DNA from: Micromonospora sp. C95
GTDB lineage: Bacteria; Actinomycetota; Actinomycetes; Mycobacteriales; Micromonosporaceae
Assembly: GCF_018070465.1 (NCBI RefSeq)
Contig: NZ_JAGPXT010000004.1
Location: 248,001 to 312,000, forward strand
Length of the DNA stretch: 64,000 bases
Reading direction: 5' to 3'
Positions 46,776 to 54,788 of this stretch are shown one piece after another; position 1 is the stretch's first letter, and the number at the start of each line of letters is the position of its first letter. The notes under the pieces were generated by a model. That model made no database searches. It saw nothing but the letters and a program-made list of their open reading frames with translations, and was not told the DNA's origin. The translations under genes were made by a program, and so were the position numbers.

Positions 46776-47101
46776 GGGGGACATCCTCGGTATGCGGACA
46801 GCGTTCCCCGTGAGCGTAGCCACTTGTCCCTTCCGGGGTGAAATGGCTCCCCGGTGCCGTGCCCCCGCGGTCAGTCCGGCGCCACCGCCGCTCGGTACCC
46901 CGCCCGTGGCCTCGGCCACCGGGCCACCGGGTTAGCTTCTCAGGGACCGCGGGTAAGGCCAACCGCGGGCGGCCGTGCGGGTGTCGCCGGTGCGCGGTCC
47001 GTTCAGCCGCGTCCCCGGTGACGTTTACTCACCGGGGCGCAGGGAACCCGCCGCCCGTGCGACAGGACCATGGGGAGCCGGATCAGCGCAGGTCAGCGGG
47101 G
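46776..47101. other. Divergent regulatory region before the heptose operon
   Basis: 326 bases with no credible gene. It should contain promoters for the mannose synthase (left) and the heptose operon (right). The only clear structure is the hairpin at 47013-47037, 65 bases upstream of the first operon gene. Confidence 0.55.
47013..47037 (+). promoter_or_regulatory. Leader hairpin before heptose operon
   Basis: CCCCGGTGA (47013-47021) pairs perfectly with TCACCGGGG (47029-47037) around the loop CGTTTAC. It may be an operator palindrome or a leader-RNA hairpin; nothing decides between them. Confidence 0.4.
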
Positions 47102-48820
47102 ATGCTGGCCGAGCCCGGTCGACCCGTGTGCGGTCCGTCGCTGTTCGACGCGGTCCTGCTGGACCGCGACGGCACCCTGGTCGAGGACGTGCCGTACAAC
47201 TCGGATCCGGACAAGGTGCGTCCGGTGCCGGGGGCCCGGGTGGCGCTGGACCGGCTGCGGGCGGCCGGGCTGAAGCTCGCCGTGGTGACCAACCAGTCCG
47301 GGCTGGCCCGGGGACTGTTCACCGAGCGGCAGTTGCACCGGGTGCACCGCCGGATCGAGGCCCTGCTCGGCCCGTTCGACTCCTGGCAGGTGTGTCCGCA
47401 CGACGATGGGGACGGCTGCGCGTGTCGCAAGCCGATGCCGGGTCTGGTGCACGCCGCAGCCCGGGCGCTGGGGACCGTGCCGACCCGCTGCGCCCTGATC
47501 GGTGACATCGGTCGGGACGTCACGGCGGCGCTGGCCGCCGGGGCGACCGGCATCCTGGTCCCGACGCCGGTGACCCGGGCCGAGGAGGTGGCGGCGGCCC
47601 CATGGGTGGCCGCCGACCTGCCCTCGGCCGTCGCGGAGATCCTTCGACGCCAGACCTCGCTGAGCCCGGCGAAGCCGGGGGCGGGCAGCCGGGCCGTCGC
47701 CACAGGTGTCCGGCGGTCGGCACCGGGGCGCCCGGGTGCCGGCCGCACCGTACTTGTGGTGCGGTCGGATTCGGCGGGGGACGTGCTGGTGACCGGACCG
47801 GGCATCCGGGCGGTCGCCGCCGGCGCCGAGCGGGTGGTGCTGCTCTGTGGGCCCCGGGGCCGGGCCGCCGCCGATCTGCTGCCCGGCGTCGACGAGGTGG
47901 TCGAGCATCGGCTGCCCTGGATCGACCCGGCCCCCGCTCCGGTGGACCCGCAGGAGATGGCGGTTCTGGTCACCCGGCTGGCGGCGGTGGCCGCCGACGA
48001 GGCCGTCATCTTCACCTCGTTCCACCAGTCGCCGCTGCCCCTGGCCCTGCTGCTACGGATGGCCGGGGTGGCCCGGATCGCGGCCGTCAGCGACGACTAC
48101 CCGGGCAGCCTGCTGGACGTGCGGCACCGGGTGCCGGTCGGCGTGCCGGAGGCCGAGCGGGCCCTCTCGCTGGCCGCCGCCGCCGGTTACGCGCTCGGCG
48201 AGGGCGACCAACCGCACCTGCGACTGCGCCCGGTCCCGCCGCCGCCACCCGAGGCCGGCGAACCGGGCTACGTGGTGCTGCATCCCGGCTCGGCGGCACC
48301 GGCCCGGGGTTGCCCGCCCGAGGTGGCCGAGCGGATCGCCGACGAGCTGAGCGCCGCCGGGTACCGGGTGGTGGTCACCGGCGGTCCACCCGAGCGGGCC
48401 CTCACCGCGCGGGTCGCCGGACGGCACGGCCGGGACCTCGGTGGCCGGACCGGCCTGGCCGAGTTGGCCGGGATCGTGGCCGGGGCCGGCGCGGTGGTGG
48501 TCGGCAACACCGGGCCGGCGCACCTGGCCGCCGCGTACGGCGTGCCGGTGGTCAGTCTCTTCGCCCCCACCGTCCCCTTCGGGCAGTGGGGGCCGTGGCG
48601 GGTGCCGACGGTACGCCTCGGCGACGCCACCGCCGCCTGCCGCGACACCCGGGCCGCCCGGTGTCCGGTGCCCGGGCACCCCTGCCTGAGCGACATCGAG
48701 CCGGGTGCCGTGCGCGAGGCGTTGCGGCTGCTGGGCGTAGCGCCGGACCGGGTGCCGGCCGGTCCGGCCGGGCCCCGGGCGGCACCCGAGGTGGCCACGG
48801 TCGGTGGGGGCGGCCGATGA
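47102..48820 (+). CDS. GmhB-like heptose-bisphosphate phosphatase fused to GT9 heptosyltransferase
   Basis: 572 residues from ATG 47102. Residues 15-190 form a HAD phosphatase with 'LLDRDGTLVED' (D21, D23), 'TNQSG' and the zinc site C98-x-H100-x5-C106-x-C108 ('CPHDDGDGCACRKP') plus 'IGDIGRDV', all diagnostic of GmhB (D,D-heptose-1,7-bisphosphate 7-phosphatase). Residues 215-555 are a GT-B glycosyltransferase of family 9 ('VRSDSAGDVLVTGPGIRAV', 'LHPGSAAP', 'VGNTGPAHLAAAYGVPVVSLF'). The fusion joins a step making NDP-heptose with its likely transfer. It overlaps the next gene by 4 bases (ATGA). Confidence 0.88.
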   Translation: MLAEPGRPVCGPSLFDAVLLDRDGTLVEDVPYNSDPDKVRPVPGARVALDRLRAAGLKLAVVTNQSGLARGLFTERQLHRVHRRIEALLGPFDSWQVCPHDDGDGCACRKPMPGLVHAAARALGTVPTRCALIGDIGRDVTAALAAGATGILVPTPVTRAEEVAAAPWVAADLPSAVAEILRRQTSLSPAKPGAGSRAVATGVRRSAPGRPGAGRTVLVVRSDSAGDVLVTGPGIRAVAAGAERVVLLCGPRGRAAADLLPGVDEVVEHRLPWIDPAPAPVDPQEMAVLVTRLAAVAADEAVIFTSFHQSPLPLALLLRMAGVARIAAVSDDYPGSLLDVRHRVPVGVPEAERALSLAAAAGYALGEGDQPHLRLRPVPPPPPEAGEPGYVVLHPGSAAPARGCPPEVAERIADELSAAGYRVVVTGGPPERALTARVAGRHGRDLGGRTGLAELAGIVAGAGAVVVGNTGPAHLAAAYGVPVVSLFAPTVPFGQWGPWRVPTVRLGDATAACRDTRAARCPVPGHPCLSDIEPGAVREALRLLGVAPDRVPAGPAGPRAAPEVATVGGGGR

Positions 48821-49788
48821 ACATCCTGCTCTGGCACGTGCACGGTTCGTGGACCACCTCGTTCGTGCACGGCAAGCACCGCTACCTGATCCCGGCCACG
48901 CCGGACCGGGGGCCGTACGGGCTGGGTCGCGCCCGGACGTACACCTGGCCGGAGAGCGCCGCGGAGGTGAGCCCGGAGCAGTTGCGCCGCGCGGACGTCG
49001 ACGTGGTGATCCTGCAACGTCCCGAGGAGATCGACCTGGCCGAGCAGTGGCTGGGCCGCCGGCCCGGCCGGGACCTGCCGGCCGTCTACGTGGAGCACAA
49101 CACGCCGAAGGACGGCCAGGTCCCCGACAGCCGTCACCCGTTGGCCGACCGGGACGACCTGCTCATCGCCCACGTGACCGCGTTCAACGAGCTGTTCTGG
49201 GACACCGGCACCACCCGCACCACGGTCGTCGACCACGGGATCGTGGCGCCGACGGCGGCCTGGACCGGCGAACTGGACCGGCTCGCCGTCGTGATCAACG
49301 AACCGGTACGCCGCTGGCGGGTCACCGGCACCGACCTGCTGGCGCGCTTCGCCGAGATCGCCCCACTCGACGTCTTCGGCATGAAGGTGGCCGGCCTGGC
49401 CGAGCACCTCGGTCTGCCGGCCGACCGGTTGACCAGCCACGACGACGTGCCGCAGCACCGGATGCACGCCGAGTTGGCGCGCCGTCGGGCGTACCTGCAC
49501 CTGTGCCGGTGGACGTCGCTGGGGTTGAGCCTGATCGAGGCGATGGCGATGGGCATGCCGGTGGTGGCGCTGGCCACCACCGAGGCGGTGATGGCGGTGC
49601 CACCGGCCGCCGGTGCCCTCTCCACCCGGGTCGACACGCTGCTGGAGGCCGCCAGCCGGTTCGTCGCCGAACCGCAGCGGGCGCGCGTGGCCGGCGCCGA
49701 GGCGCGCGCCGCCGCTGGTGAACGTTACGGCCTCGACCGTTTCCTCGCCGACTGGGACCGGCTGCTGGAGGAGGAAGTATGCGGATAG
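48817..49788 (+). CDS. GT-B glycosyltransferase
   Basis: 323 residues. The GT-B C-lobe is visible in 'SLGLSLIEAMAMGMPVVALATTEAV' (E-x7-E-like donor site) and 'HLCRWTS'. The N-lobe starts 'MNILLWHVHGSWTTSFVHGKHRYLIP', a distinctive beginning I do not know from characterised enzymes; 'VEHNTPKDGQVPDSRHPLADRDDLLIAHVTAFN' may bind the acceptor. It is expected to add a sugar to the heptose-containing glycan. ATG overlaps the preceding stop; the next gene overlaps by 10 bases. Confidence 0.82.
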   Translation: MNILLWHVHGSWTTSFVHGKHRYLIPATPDRGPYGLGRARTYTWPESAAEVSPEQLRRADVDVVILQRPEEIDLAEQWLGRRPGRDLPAVYVEHNTPKDGQVPDSRHPLADRDDLLIAHVTAFNELFWDTGTTRTTVVDHGIVAPTAAWTGELDRLAVVINEPVRRWRVTGTDLLARFAEIAPLDVFGMKVAGLAEHLGLPADRLTSHDDVPQHRMHAELARRRAYLHLCRWTSLGLSLIEAMAMGMPVVALATTEAVMAVPPAAGALSTRVDTLLEAASRFVAEPQRARVAGAEARAAAGERYGLDRFLADWDRLLEEEVCG

Positions 49789-50999
49789 CGATGATCTCGG
49801 AGCACGCCAGCCCGCTCGCCATCCTGGGCGGCGAGGACGCCGGCGGCCAGAACACCCACGTCGCGGAGCTTTCCGCCGCACTCACCGCCGCCGGGCACGA
49901 CGTGCGGGTCTACACCCGCCGTGACGCGGTCGACCTGCCGGTGACGGTACGCAGTCCGGACGGCTACGACGTGGTGCACGTGCCGGCCGGGCCGGCCGAG
50001 CCGGTGGCGAAGGACGCGCTGCTGCCGCACATGCGCGCGTTCGGTGCCTGGCTCGTCGACCGCTGGCGGGGCGGGGAATGGGCGCCCGAGGTGATCCACG
50101 CACACTTCTGGATGAGTGGGCTGGCCGCGCTGGAGGCCGGCCGGCAGACCGGGGTGCCGGTGGTGCAGACCTACCACGCGCTCGGCGCGGTGAAGCGTCG
50201 TCACCAGGGCGTGCAGGACACCAGCCCGGCCCGGCGGATCGGCTACGAGCGTCAGCTGGGCCGTTCGGTGGACCGGGTCGTCGCACAGTGCCGCGACGAG
50301 GTCGGTGAGCTGGTCCGGATGGGGGTGCCCCGGTCGGCGATGACCGTCATCCCGTCCGGGGTCAACCTGGCCACGTTCGCCCCGCTGGGGCCGGCCGCCG
50401 AGCGGGAGTCCGGGCGACCCCGGATCCTCACCGTGGGCCGGTTGGTGGAACGCAAGGGCTTCCAGACGGTGGTACGGGCGATGGCGCACGTACCCGAGGC
50501 CGAGTGTGTGGTGGTCGGTGGCCCGCCGGCCGGTCTGCTGGAGACCGACCCGTACGCCCGGCGGCTGCGGGCGCTCGCCGGCAGTTGCGGCGTCGCCGAC
50601 CAGGTCCGCCTGGTGGGCGCGGTGCCTCGGGAGGAGATGGGCCGCTGGTACCGCTCGGCGGACATCCTGGTCGCCGCGCCCTGGTACGAGCCGTTCGGGC
50701 TGACTCCGCTGGAGGCGATGGCGTGCGGGGTGCCGGTGGTGGCCACCGCCGTCGGCGGCCTGCGGGACACGGTGGTCGACGGCGTGACCGGGGACCTGGT
50801 GCCGGCGCGGGATCCACGCGCGCTGGGTGAGGCGCTGCGGGCGCTGCTCGACGACCGGATCCGCCGGTTCGCGTACGCGGGCGCGGCGCGGGCCCGGGCC
50901 CGCCGGCACTACTCGTGGGCGGTCACCGCCCAGCGCCTCGCCGAGGTCTACCACGAGGTGGCCGCGGTGCACCGACCGACCCGGGTGGTGGCCCGATGA
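49779..50999 (+). CDS. GT4-family glycosyltransferase
   Basis: 406 residues. Typical GT4: N-lobe 'ISEHASPLAILGGEDAGGQNTHVAELSAALTAAGHDVRVYTRR', the linker 'VIPSGVNLATFAP', 'TVGRLVERKGFQTVVRAM' and the donor site 'PWYEPFGLTPLEAMACGVPVVATAVGGLRDTV' with the E-x7-E pair. Donor is a nucleotide sugar, perhaps GDP-mannose or the heptose made here. It overlaps its neighbours on both sides and is clearly in the operon. Confidence 0.9.
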   Translation: MRIAMISEHASPLAILGGEDAGGQNTHVAELSAALTAAGHDVRVYTRRDAVDLPVTVRSPDGYDVVHVPAGPAEPVAKDALLPHMRAFGAWLVDRWRGGEWAPEVIHAHFWMSGLAALEAGRQTGVPVVQTYHALGAVKRRHQGVQDTSPARRIGYERQLGRSVDRVVAQCRDEVGELVRMGVPRSAMTVIPSGVNLATFAPLGPAAERESGRPRILTVGRLVERKGFQTVVRAMAHVPEAECVVVGGPPAGLLETDPYARRLRALAGSCGVADQVRLVGAVPREEMGRWYRSADILVAAPWYEPFGLTPLEAMACGVPVVATAVGGLRDTVVDGVTGDLVPARDPRALGEALRALLDDRIRRFAYAGAARARARRHYSWAVTAQRLAEVYHEVAAVHRPTRVVAR

Positions 51000-51649
51000 G
51001 CCTGCTCGACGCGCACCTGGCCCACCTGACGGCGGCGCTGCCGCCGTTCCGGCGCTGCGAGCCGCTGCTCGCCCGGTGGGGTGCGGTGCTGGCCCGGCGG
51101 CTCGCCGACGGCGGTCGGCTGCTCGTCGCCGGCAACGGTGGCAGTGCCGCCGAGGCGCAACACCTGACCGCCGAGCTGGTCGGCAAGCTGCGTGACGACC
51201 GTCAGCCGCTGTCCGCAATAGCGCTGCACGCCGAGACGTCGGCGTTGACCGCGATCGGCAACGACTACGGCTACGAGGAGGTCTTCGCCCGGCAGGTCCG
51301 GGCCCACGGCCGGTCCGACGACGTGCTGCTGCTGCTGTCCACCAGCGGCGGCAGCGGCAACCTGCTCGCCGCCGCGCGGGCCGGTCGGGAGGCGGGCCTG
51401 CGCTGCTGGGCGTTCACCGGGAAAGTGCCGAACCCGCTCGCCGAGGTGTGTCACGAGGTGCTCGCGGTGGACTCGCCGGACACCCAGGTGGTGCAGGAGC
51501 TGCACCTGGTCTCCAGCCACCTGCTCTGCGAGTACGTCGAGCAGGCGATGGCGGACCAGCTGACACCGGCAGCGCCAGCGGCCGGTGCGGTGCGGGCCGG
51601 TGTCGAGGTGGTGCTGGACGGCAGTGCCGCCCGGCCGGTGCAGGCGTGA
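50996..51649 (+). CDS. gmhA: Sedoheptulose-7-phosphate isomerase
   Basis: 217 residues from ATG 50996, overlapping the previous stop. SIS domain with the GmhA signatures 'AGNGGSAAEAQHLTAELVGKL', 'LLSTSGGSGNLLAA' and the zinc-binding Gln/His of 'VVQELHLVSSHLLCEYVE'. It converts sedoheptulose 7-phosphate to D-glycero-D-manno-heptose 7-phosphate, the entry step of the heptose pathway. The last 30 residues are a variable tail. hldE follows after 10 bases. Confidence 0.92.
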   Translation: MSLLDAHLAHLTAALPPFRRCEPLLARWGAVLARRLADGGRLLVAGNGGSAAEAQHLTAELVGKLRDDRQPLSAIALHAETSALTAIGNDYGYEEVFARQVRAHGRSDDVLLLLSTSGGSGNLLAAARAGREAGLRCWAFTGKVPNPLAEVCHEVLAVDSPDTQVVQELHLVSSHLLCEYVEQAMADQLTPAAPAAGAVRAGVEVVLDGSAARPVQA

Positions 51650-51659
51650 GGAGGCAAGC

Positions 51660-53087
51660 GTGACGGGACCCGTGGTGGTGGTCGGCGACACCCTGCTCGA
51701 CCGCGACGTCGAGGGCGTGGTCAACCGGCTCTGTCCGGACTCGCCGGTGCCGGTGCTCGACGAGATCGCGCACGTGGACCGGCCCGGCGGCGCCGGGCTC
51801 TCCGCCGTCTTCGCCGCCGCACAGGGTGCCGAGGTGGTGTTGGTGACCGCGCTGGCCGACGATGCCGGCGGGGCCCGGCTGAGCGTGCTGCTCGCCGCCG
51901 CCGGGGTGCAGGTGTATCCGTTGCGACTGGCTGGTGCGACGCCGGAGAAGATCCGGCTGCGGTCCGGGGGCCGGGTGCTGCTGCGCCATGACCGGGGCGG
52001 CGGGGTGGGAGAGCTGGGGGAGCCGGGCGAGGCGGTGCTGCGCCTGTTGGACCGGGCGTCGGTGGTGCTGGTCAGCGACTACGGCCGCGCGGTGGCCCGG
52101 CAGCCGGCGCTGCGGGCGGCCCTGACCTCGATCCGCGCCCCGCTGGTCTGGGATCCACACCCCCGTGGGCCCGCCGCGGTACCCGGGGCGAACCTGGTCA
52201 CCCCGAACGAGGCGGAGGTGCGGGAGCTGATGGAGGCACCGGTCGGCGTCACCCGGTTGGCCACCGCCGCCGAGGGTGCGCAGCGGCTGCGGCAGCGGTG
52301 GCGGGCGGGGGCGGTCGCGGTGACGCTCGGTGCCGACGGCGCGTTGCTCAGCCACGCCGGGTCGACTCCGCTGATGGTGCCGGCCCCGGTGGCCGCCGAG
52401 GGGGACACCTGCGGGGCGGGCGACCGGTTCGCCGTCGCGGCCGGCCTCGCCCTGGCCCGTGGCGCGTTGGTCTCCGAGGCGGTGCAGGAGGCGGTGGCGG
52501 AGGCCTCGGCGTACGTGGCGGACGGCGGGGTGGCGGCGGCGCTGCCCGCGCGGGTGCGGCGCGCCCCGCAGGCGGTGCACGCCGCGGTGGCCGGTGACCG
52601 GATCGGGGTGGCCGCGTCCGCCGCCGTGGTCGCCCGGGTCCGTGCCGCCGGCGGCACGGTCGTCGCCACCGGCGGCTGCTTCGACCTGCTGCACGCCGGT
52701 CACGTCGCGACGTTGCAGGCCGCCCGTCAGCTCGGCGACTGCCTGATCGTGTGCCTCAATTCCGACGCCAGCGTCACCGGCCTCAAGGGGCCGGACCGGC
52801 CGGTGATGCGCCAGGATGACCGAAGTCGGCTGTTGGCCGCGTTGAGCTGCGTCGACGCGGTGATGATCTTCGACGAGCCGACACCGGTGGCGGCGCTGTC
52901 CTGGCTGCGCCCGGACGTCTGGGTGAAGGGTGGTGACTACGCCACCGGCGGCGGTGACGGCGACGACCTGCCGGAGGCGGAGATCCTGCGTCGCTGGGGC
53001 GGTCACCCGGTGGTGGTGCCCTACCTGGACGGACGCTCCACCACCGAGATGATCGCGACGGCCACCCGAACGGAGGTGGTCCGGTGA
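51660..53087 (+). CDS. hldE: Bifunctional heptose-7-P kinase / heptose-1-P adenylyltransferase
   Basis: 475 residues from GTG 51660 with GAGGAGG upstream. Residues 1-320 are a PfkB/ribokinase domain ending in 'EGDTCGAGDRFAVAAGLALARG', whose GAGD Asp is the catalytic base. Residues about 340-475 are a cytidylyltransferase-like domain with 'ATGGCFDLLHAGHVATLQAAR' (HxGH motif), 'LNSDASVTGLKGPDRP' and 'VKGGDY'. The order and motifs match HldE of Gram-negative LPS pathways. It makes heptose 1,7-bisphosphate and later activates heptose 1-phosphate, most likely to ADP-heptose. Confidence 0.92.
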   Translation: MTGPVVVVGDTLLDRDVEGVVNRLCPDSPVPVLDEIAHVDRPGGAGLSAVFAAAQGAEVVLVTALADDAGGARLSVLLAAAGVQVYPLRLAGATPEKIRLRSGGRVLLRHDRGGGVGELGEPGEAVLRLLDRASVVLVSDYGRAVARQPALRAALTSIRAPLVWDPHPRGPAAVPGANLVTPNEAEVRELMEAPVGVTRLATAAEGAQRLRQRWRAGAVAVTLGADGALLSHAGSTPLMVPAPVAAEGDTCGAGDRFAVAAGLALARGALVSEAVQEAVAEASAYVADGGVAAALPARVRRAPQAVHAAVAGDRIGVAASAAVVARVRAAGGTVVATGGCFDLLHAGHVATLQAARQLGDCLIVCLNSDASVTGLKGPDRPVMRQDDRSRLLAALSCVDAVMIFDEPTPVAALSWLRPDVWVKGGDYATGGGDGDDLPEAEILRRWGGHPVVVPYLDGRSTTEMIATATRTEVVR

Positions 53088-53149
53088 GCGGGAGGAGTGA
53101 GCCGGTGTTGCGAGCCCCGCAGTCGCGAACGAGGTTTGTCCGGTGAGCG
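53079..53149. repeat. Mini-element inserted at hldE/SDR junction, 12-bp direct repeats
   Basis: GTCCGGTGAGCG is present at 53079-53090 (hldE stop) and 53138-53149 (SDR start). Removing one repeat and the 47 bases between them would restore a 4-base GTGA stop/start overlap like those at other junctions of this operon. The inserted segment has a GAGTGAGC core related to the repeat at 62005-62114. Confidence 0.7.
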
Positions 53150-53838
53150 CGCCCGCCACCGGGCGGACGGTGCTGGTCACGGGCGGCTCCAGTGGACTGG
53201 GCGCGGCCGTGGTGGCGGCGGTGGCCGCCGCCGGCGGTCGACCGCTGGTGCTGGACCGGCAGGCGCCGGCGGACGGGGTGCCCTGGGTGGAGTGCGACCT
53301 GGCCGACGGTCGCGGCGCCGAGCGGGCCACCCGCGAGCTGGCCGAACGGGTCGGCGGGCTGGACGCGGTGGTCACCGCCGCCGGCATCGACGTGCCCGGT
53401 CGGCTCGCCGACGTGCCCGGTGAGACCTGGGACCGGATCGTCGCCGTCGACCTGCTGGCCACCGCCGCGGTGATCCGGGCCGCGCTGCCGTTCCTGACCG
53501 CGTCCCGGGGCACCGTCGTGACGGTGGCCTCCACCCTCGGCGTCAAGGCGGTCAGCGACGCGACGGCCTACTGCGCGGCGAAGTTCGGGGTGGTCGGGTT
53601 CACCCGGGCGCTCGCCGCCGAACTGGCCGGCACGGTCGGCGTCACACTGCTCATCCCGGGCGGCATGCGGACGGCCTTCTTCGACGAGCGCGACCCGCAG
53701 TACCGGCCGGGGGCGGACGCCATCCTCAACGATCCGGCCGACACCGCCGCGGCCATCATGTTCGCCCTGTCCCAGCCGGCCGGCTGCGCGATCCGCGAGC
53801 TGGTGGTCTGTGCCGATCAGGAGACGTCGTACCCGTGA
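53143..53838 (+). CDS. Classical short-chain dehydrogenase/reductase in heptose operon
   Basis: 231 residues from GTG 53143. Cofactor motif 'TVLVTGGSSGLGAAVV' (TGxxxGxG), 'VTAAGID', catalytic Ser in 'TVASTLG' and 'YCAAK'. Size and motifs are of the classical SDR group, not the extended epimerase group to which HldD belongs. It probably oxidises or reduces a sugar hydroxyl on the heptose or its product. It overlaps the following GT9 gene by 4 bases. Confidence 0.88.
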   Translation: MSAPATGRTVLVTGGSSGLGAAVVAAVAAAGGRPLVLDRQAPADGVPWVECDLADGRGAERATRELAERVGGLDAVVTAAGIDVPGRLADVPGETWDRIVAVDLLATAAVIRAALPFLTASRGTVVTVASTLGVKAVSDATAYCAAKFGVVGFTRALAAELAGTVGVTLLIPGGMRTAFFDERDPQYRPGADAILNDPADTAAAIMFALSQPAGCAIRELVVCADQETSYP

Positions 53839-54788
53839 TCCTGGCGCTGCGTGCCCTCGGCGTCGGTGACCTCGCCACAGCGGTCCCGGCGTTGCGGGCG
53901 TTGCGGGCGGCGTACCCGGACCAGCCACTGGTGCTCGCCGCGCCGGCCTGGCTGGGGCCGCTTGTGGAGCTGGTCGGCGGGGTGGACCGGCTGCTGCCCA
54001 CCGACGGCCTGGACCGGCTGGCCCGGCCCGTCGAGCGGGTGGCGGTGGCGGTCAACCTGCACGGCCGGGGTCCGCGGTCGCACCGGCTGCTGGCCGCCGC
54101 CCGTCCCGGCCGGCTGCTCGCCTTCGCCAACGCCGAGGCACCGCACAGCGACGGGCCGGAATGGGACGACGGCGAGCACGAGGTGCGGCGCTGGTGCCGG
54201 CTGCTGTGGGCTTATGACATTCCGGCCGACCCGACTGACCTGGAGCTGCGTCGGCCGGTGCCGGGGGTGGCGGCCGACGGCCTCACGGTGCTGCATCCGG
54301 GCTCGAAGGAGCCGGCCAAGCGGTGGCCGGCTGCCCGCTATGCGGCCCTGGCCCGCGAACTCGCCGGGCGGGGGCACCGGGTGGTGCTCACCGGCAGCGC
54401 GTCGGAGCGGGATCTGGTCGCCCGTACCGCGTACCGGGCCGGGTTGCCCGCCACGGCGGTGCTGGCCGGTCGGACGGACCTGGCCCAACTCGCCGCGCTG
54501 ATCGCCGGGGCGCGCCTGGTGGTCAGCGCGGACACCGGGGTGGCGCATCTGGCCACCGGCTACCGCACTCCGTCGGTGGTGCTGTTCGGTCCGGTTCCAC
54601 CGGCGCGCTGGGGGCCGCCGCCGGAGCGCCGACGGCACCGGGCGCTGTGGGCCGGCGCGCGGGCCTGGCCGGAGTGGGACGGGACAGGTGACCATCCCAC
54701 GATGGTCGCCCTCGGCGTGGACGAGGTGCTGGCCGCCGTCGACGAGGTGGAGCGGGCGGTGCGGGTAGACCGTGCGGTTGCGGCGTAG
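53835..54788 (+). CDS. GT9-family heptosyltransferase-like protein
   Basis: 317 residues from GTG 53835. 'ILALRALGVGDLATAVPALRALRAAYP' is the GT9 N-terminus and 'LHPGSKEPAKRWPAARYAALARELAGRGHRVVLTG', 'VVSADTGVAHLATGYRTPSVVLFGPVPPARWGPP' the ADP-heptose donor site of the family. It lacks a membrane segment, so it acts at the cytoplasmic face. This is the second GT9 domain of the operon. Topoisomerase IB overlaps its end by 17 bases. Confidence 0.9.
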   Translation: MILALRALGVGDLATAVPALRALRAAYPDQPLVLAAPAWLGPLVELVGGVDRLLPTDGLDRLARPVERVAVAVNLHGRGPRSHRLLAAARPGRLLAFANAEAPHSDGPEWDDGEHEVRRWCRLLWAYDIPADPTDLELRRPVPGVAADGLTVLHPGSKEPAKRWPAARYAALARELAGRGHRVVLTGSASERDLVARTAYRAGLPATAVLAGRTDLAQLAALIAGARLVVSADTGVAHLATGYRTPSVVLFGPVPPARWGPPPERRRHRALWAGARAWPEWDGTGDHPTMVALGVDEVLAAVDEVERAVRVDRAVAA

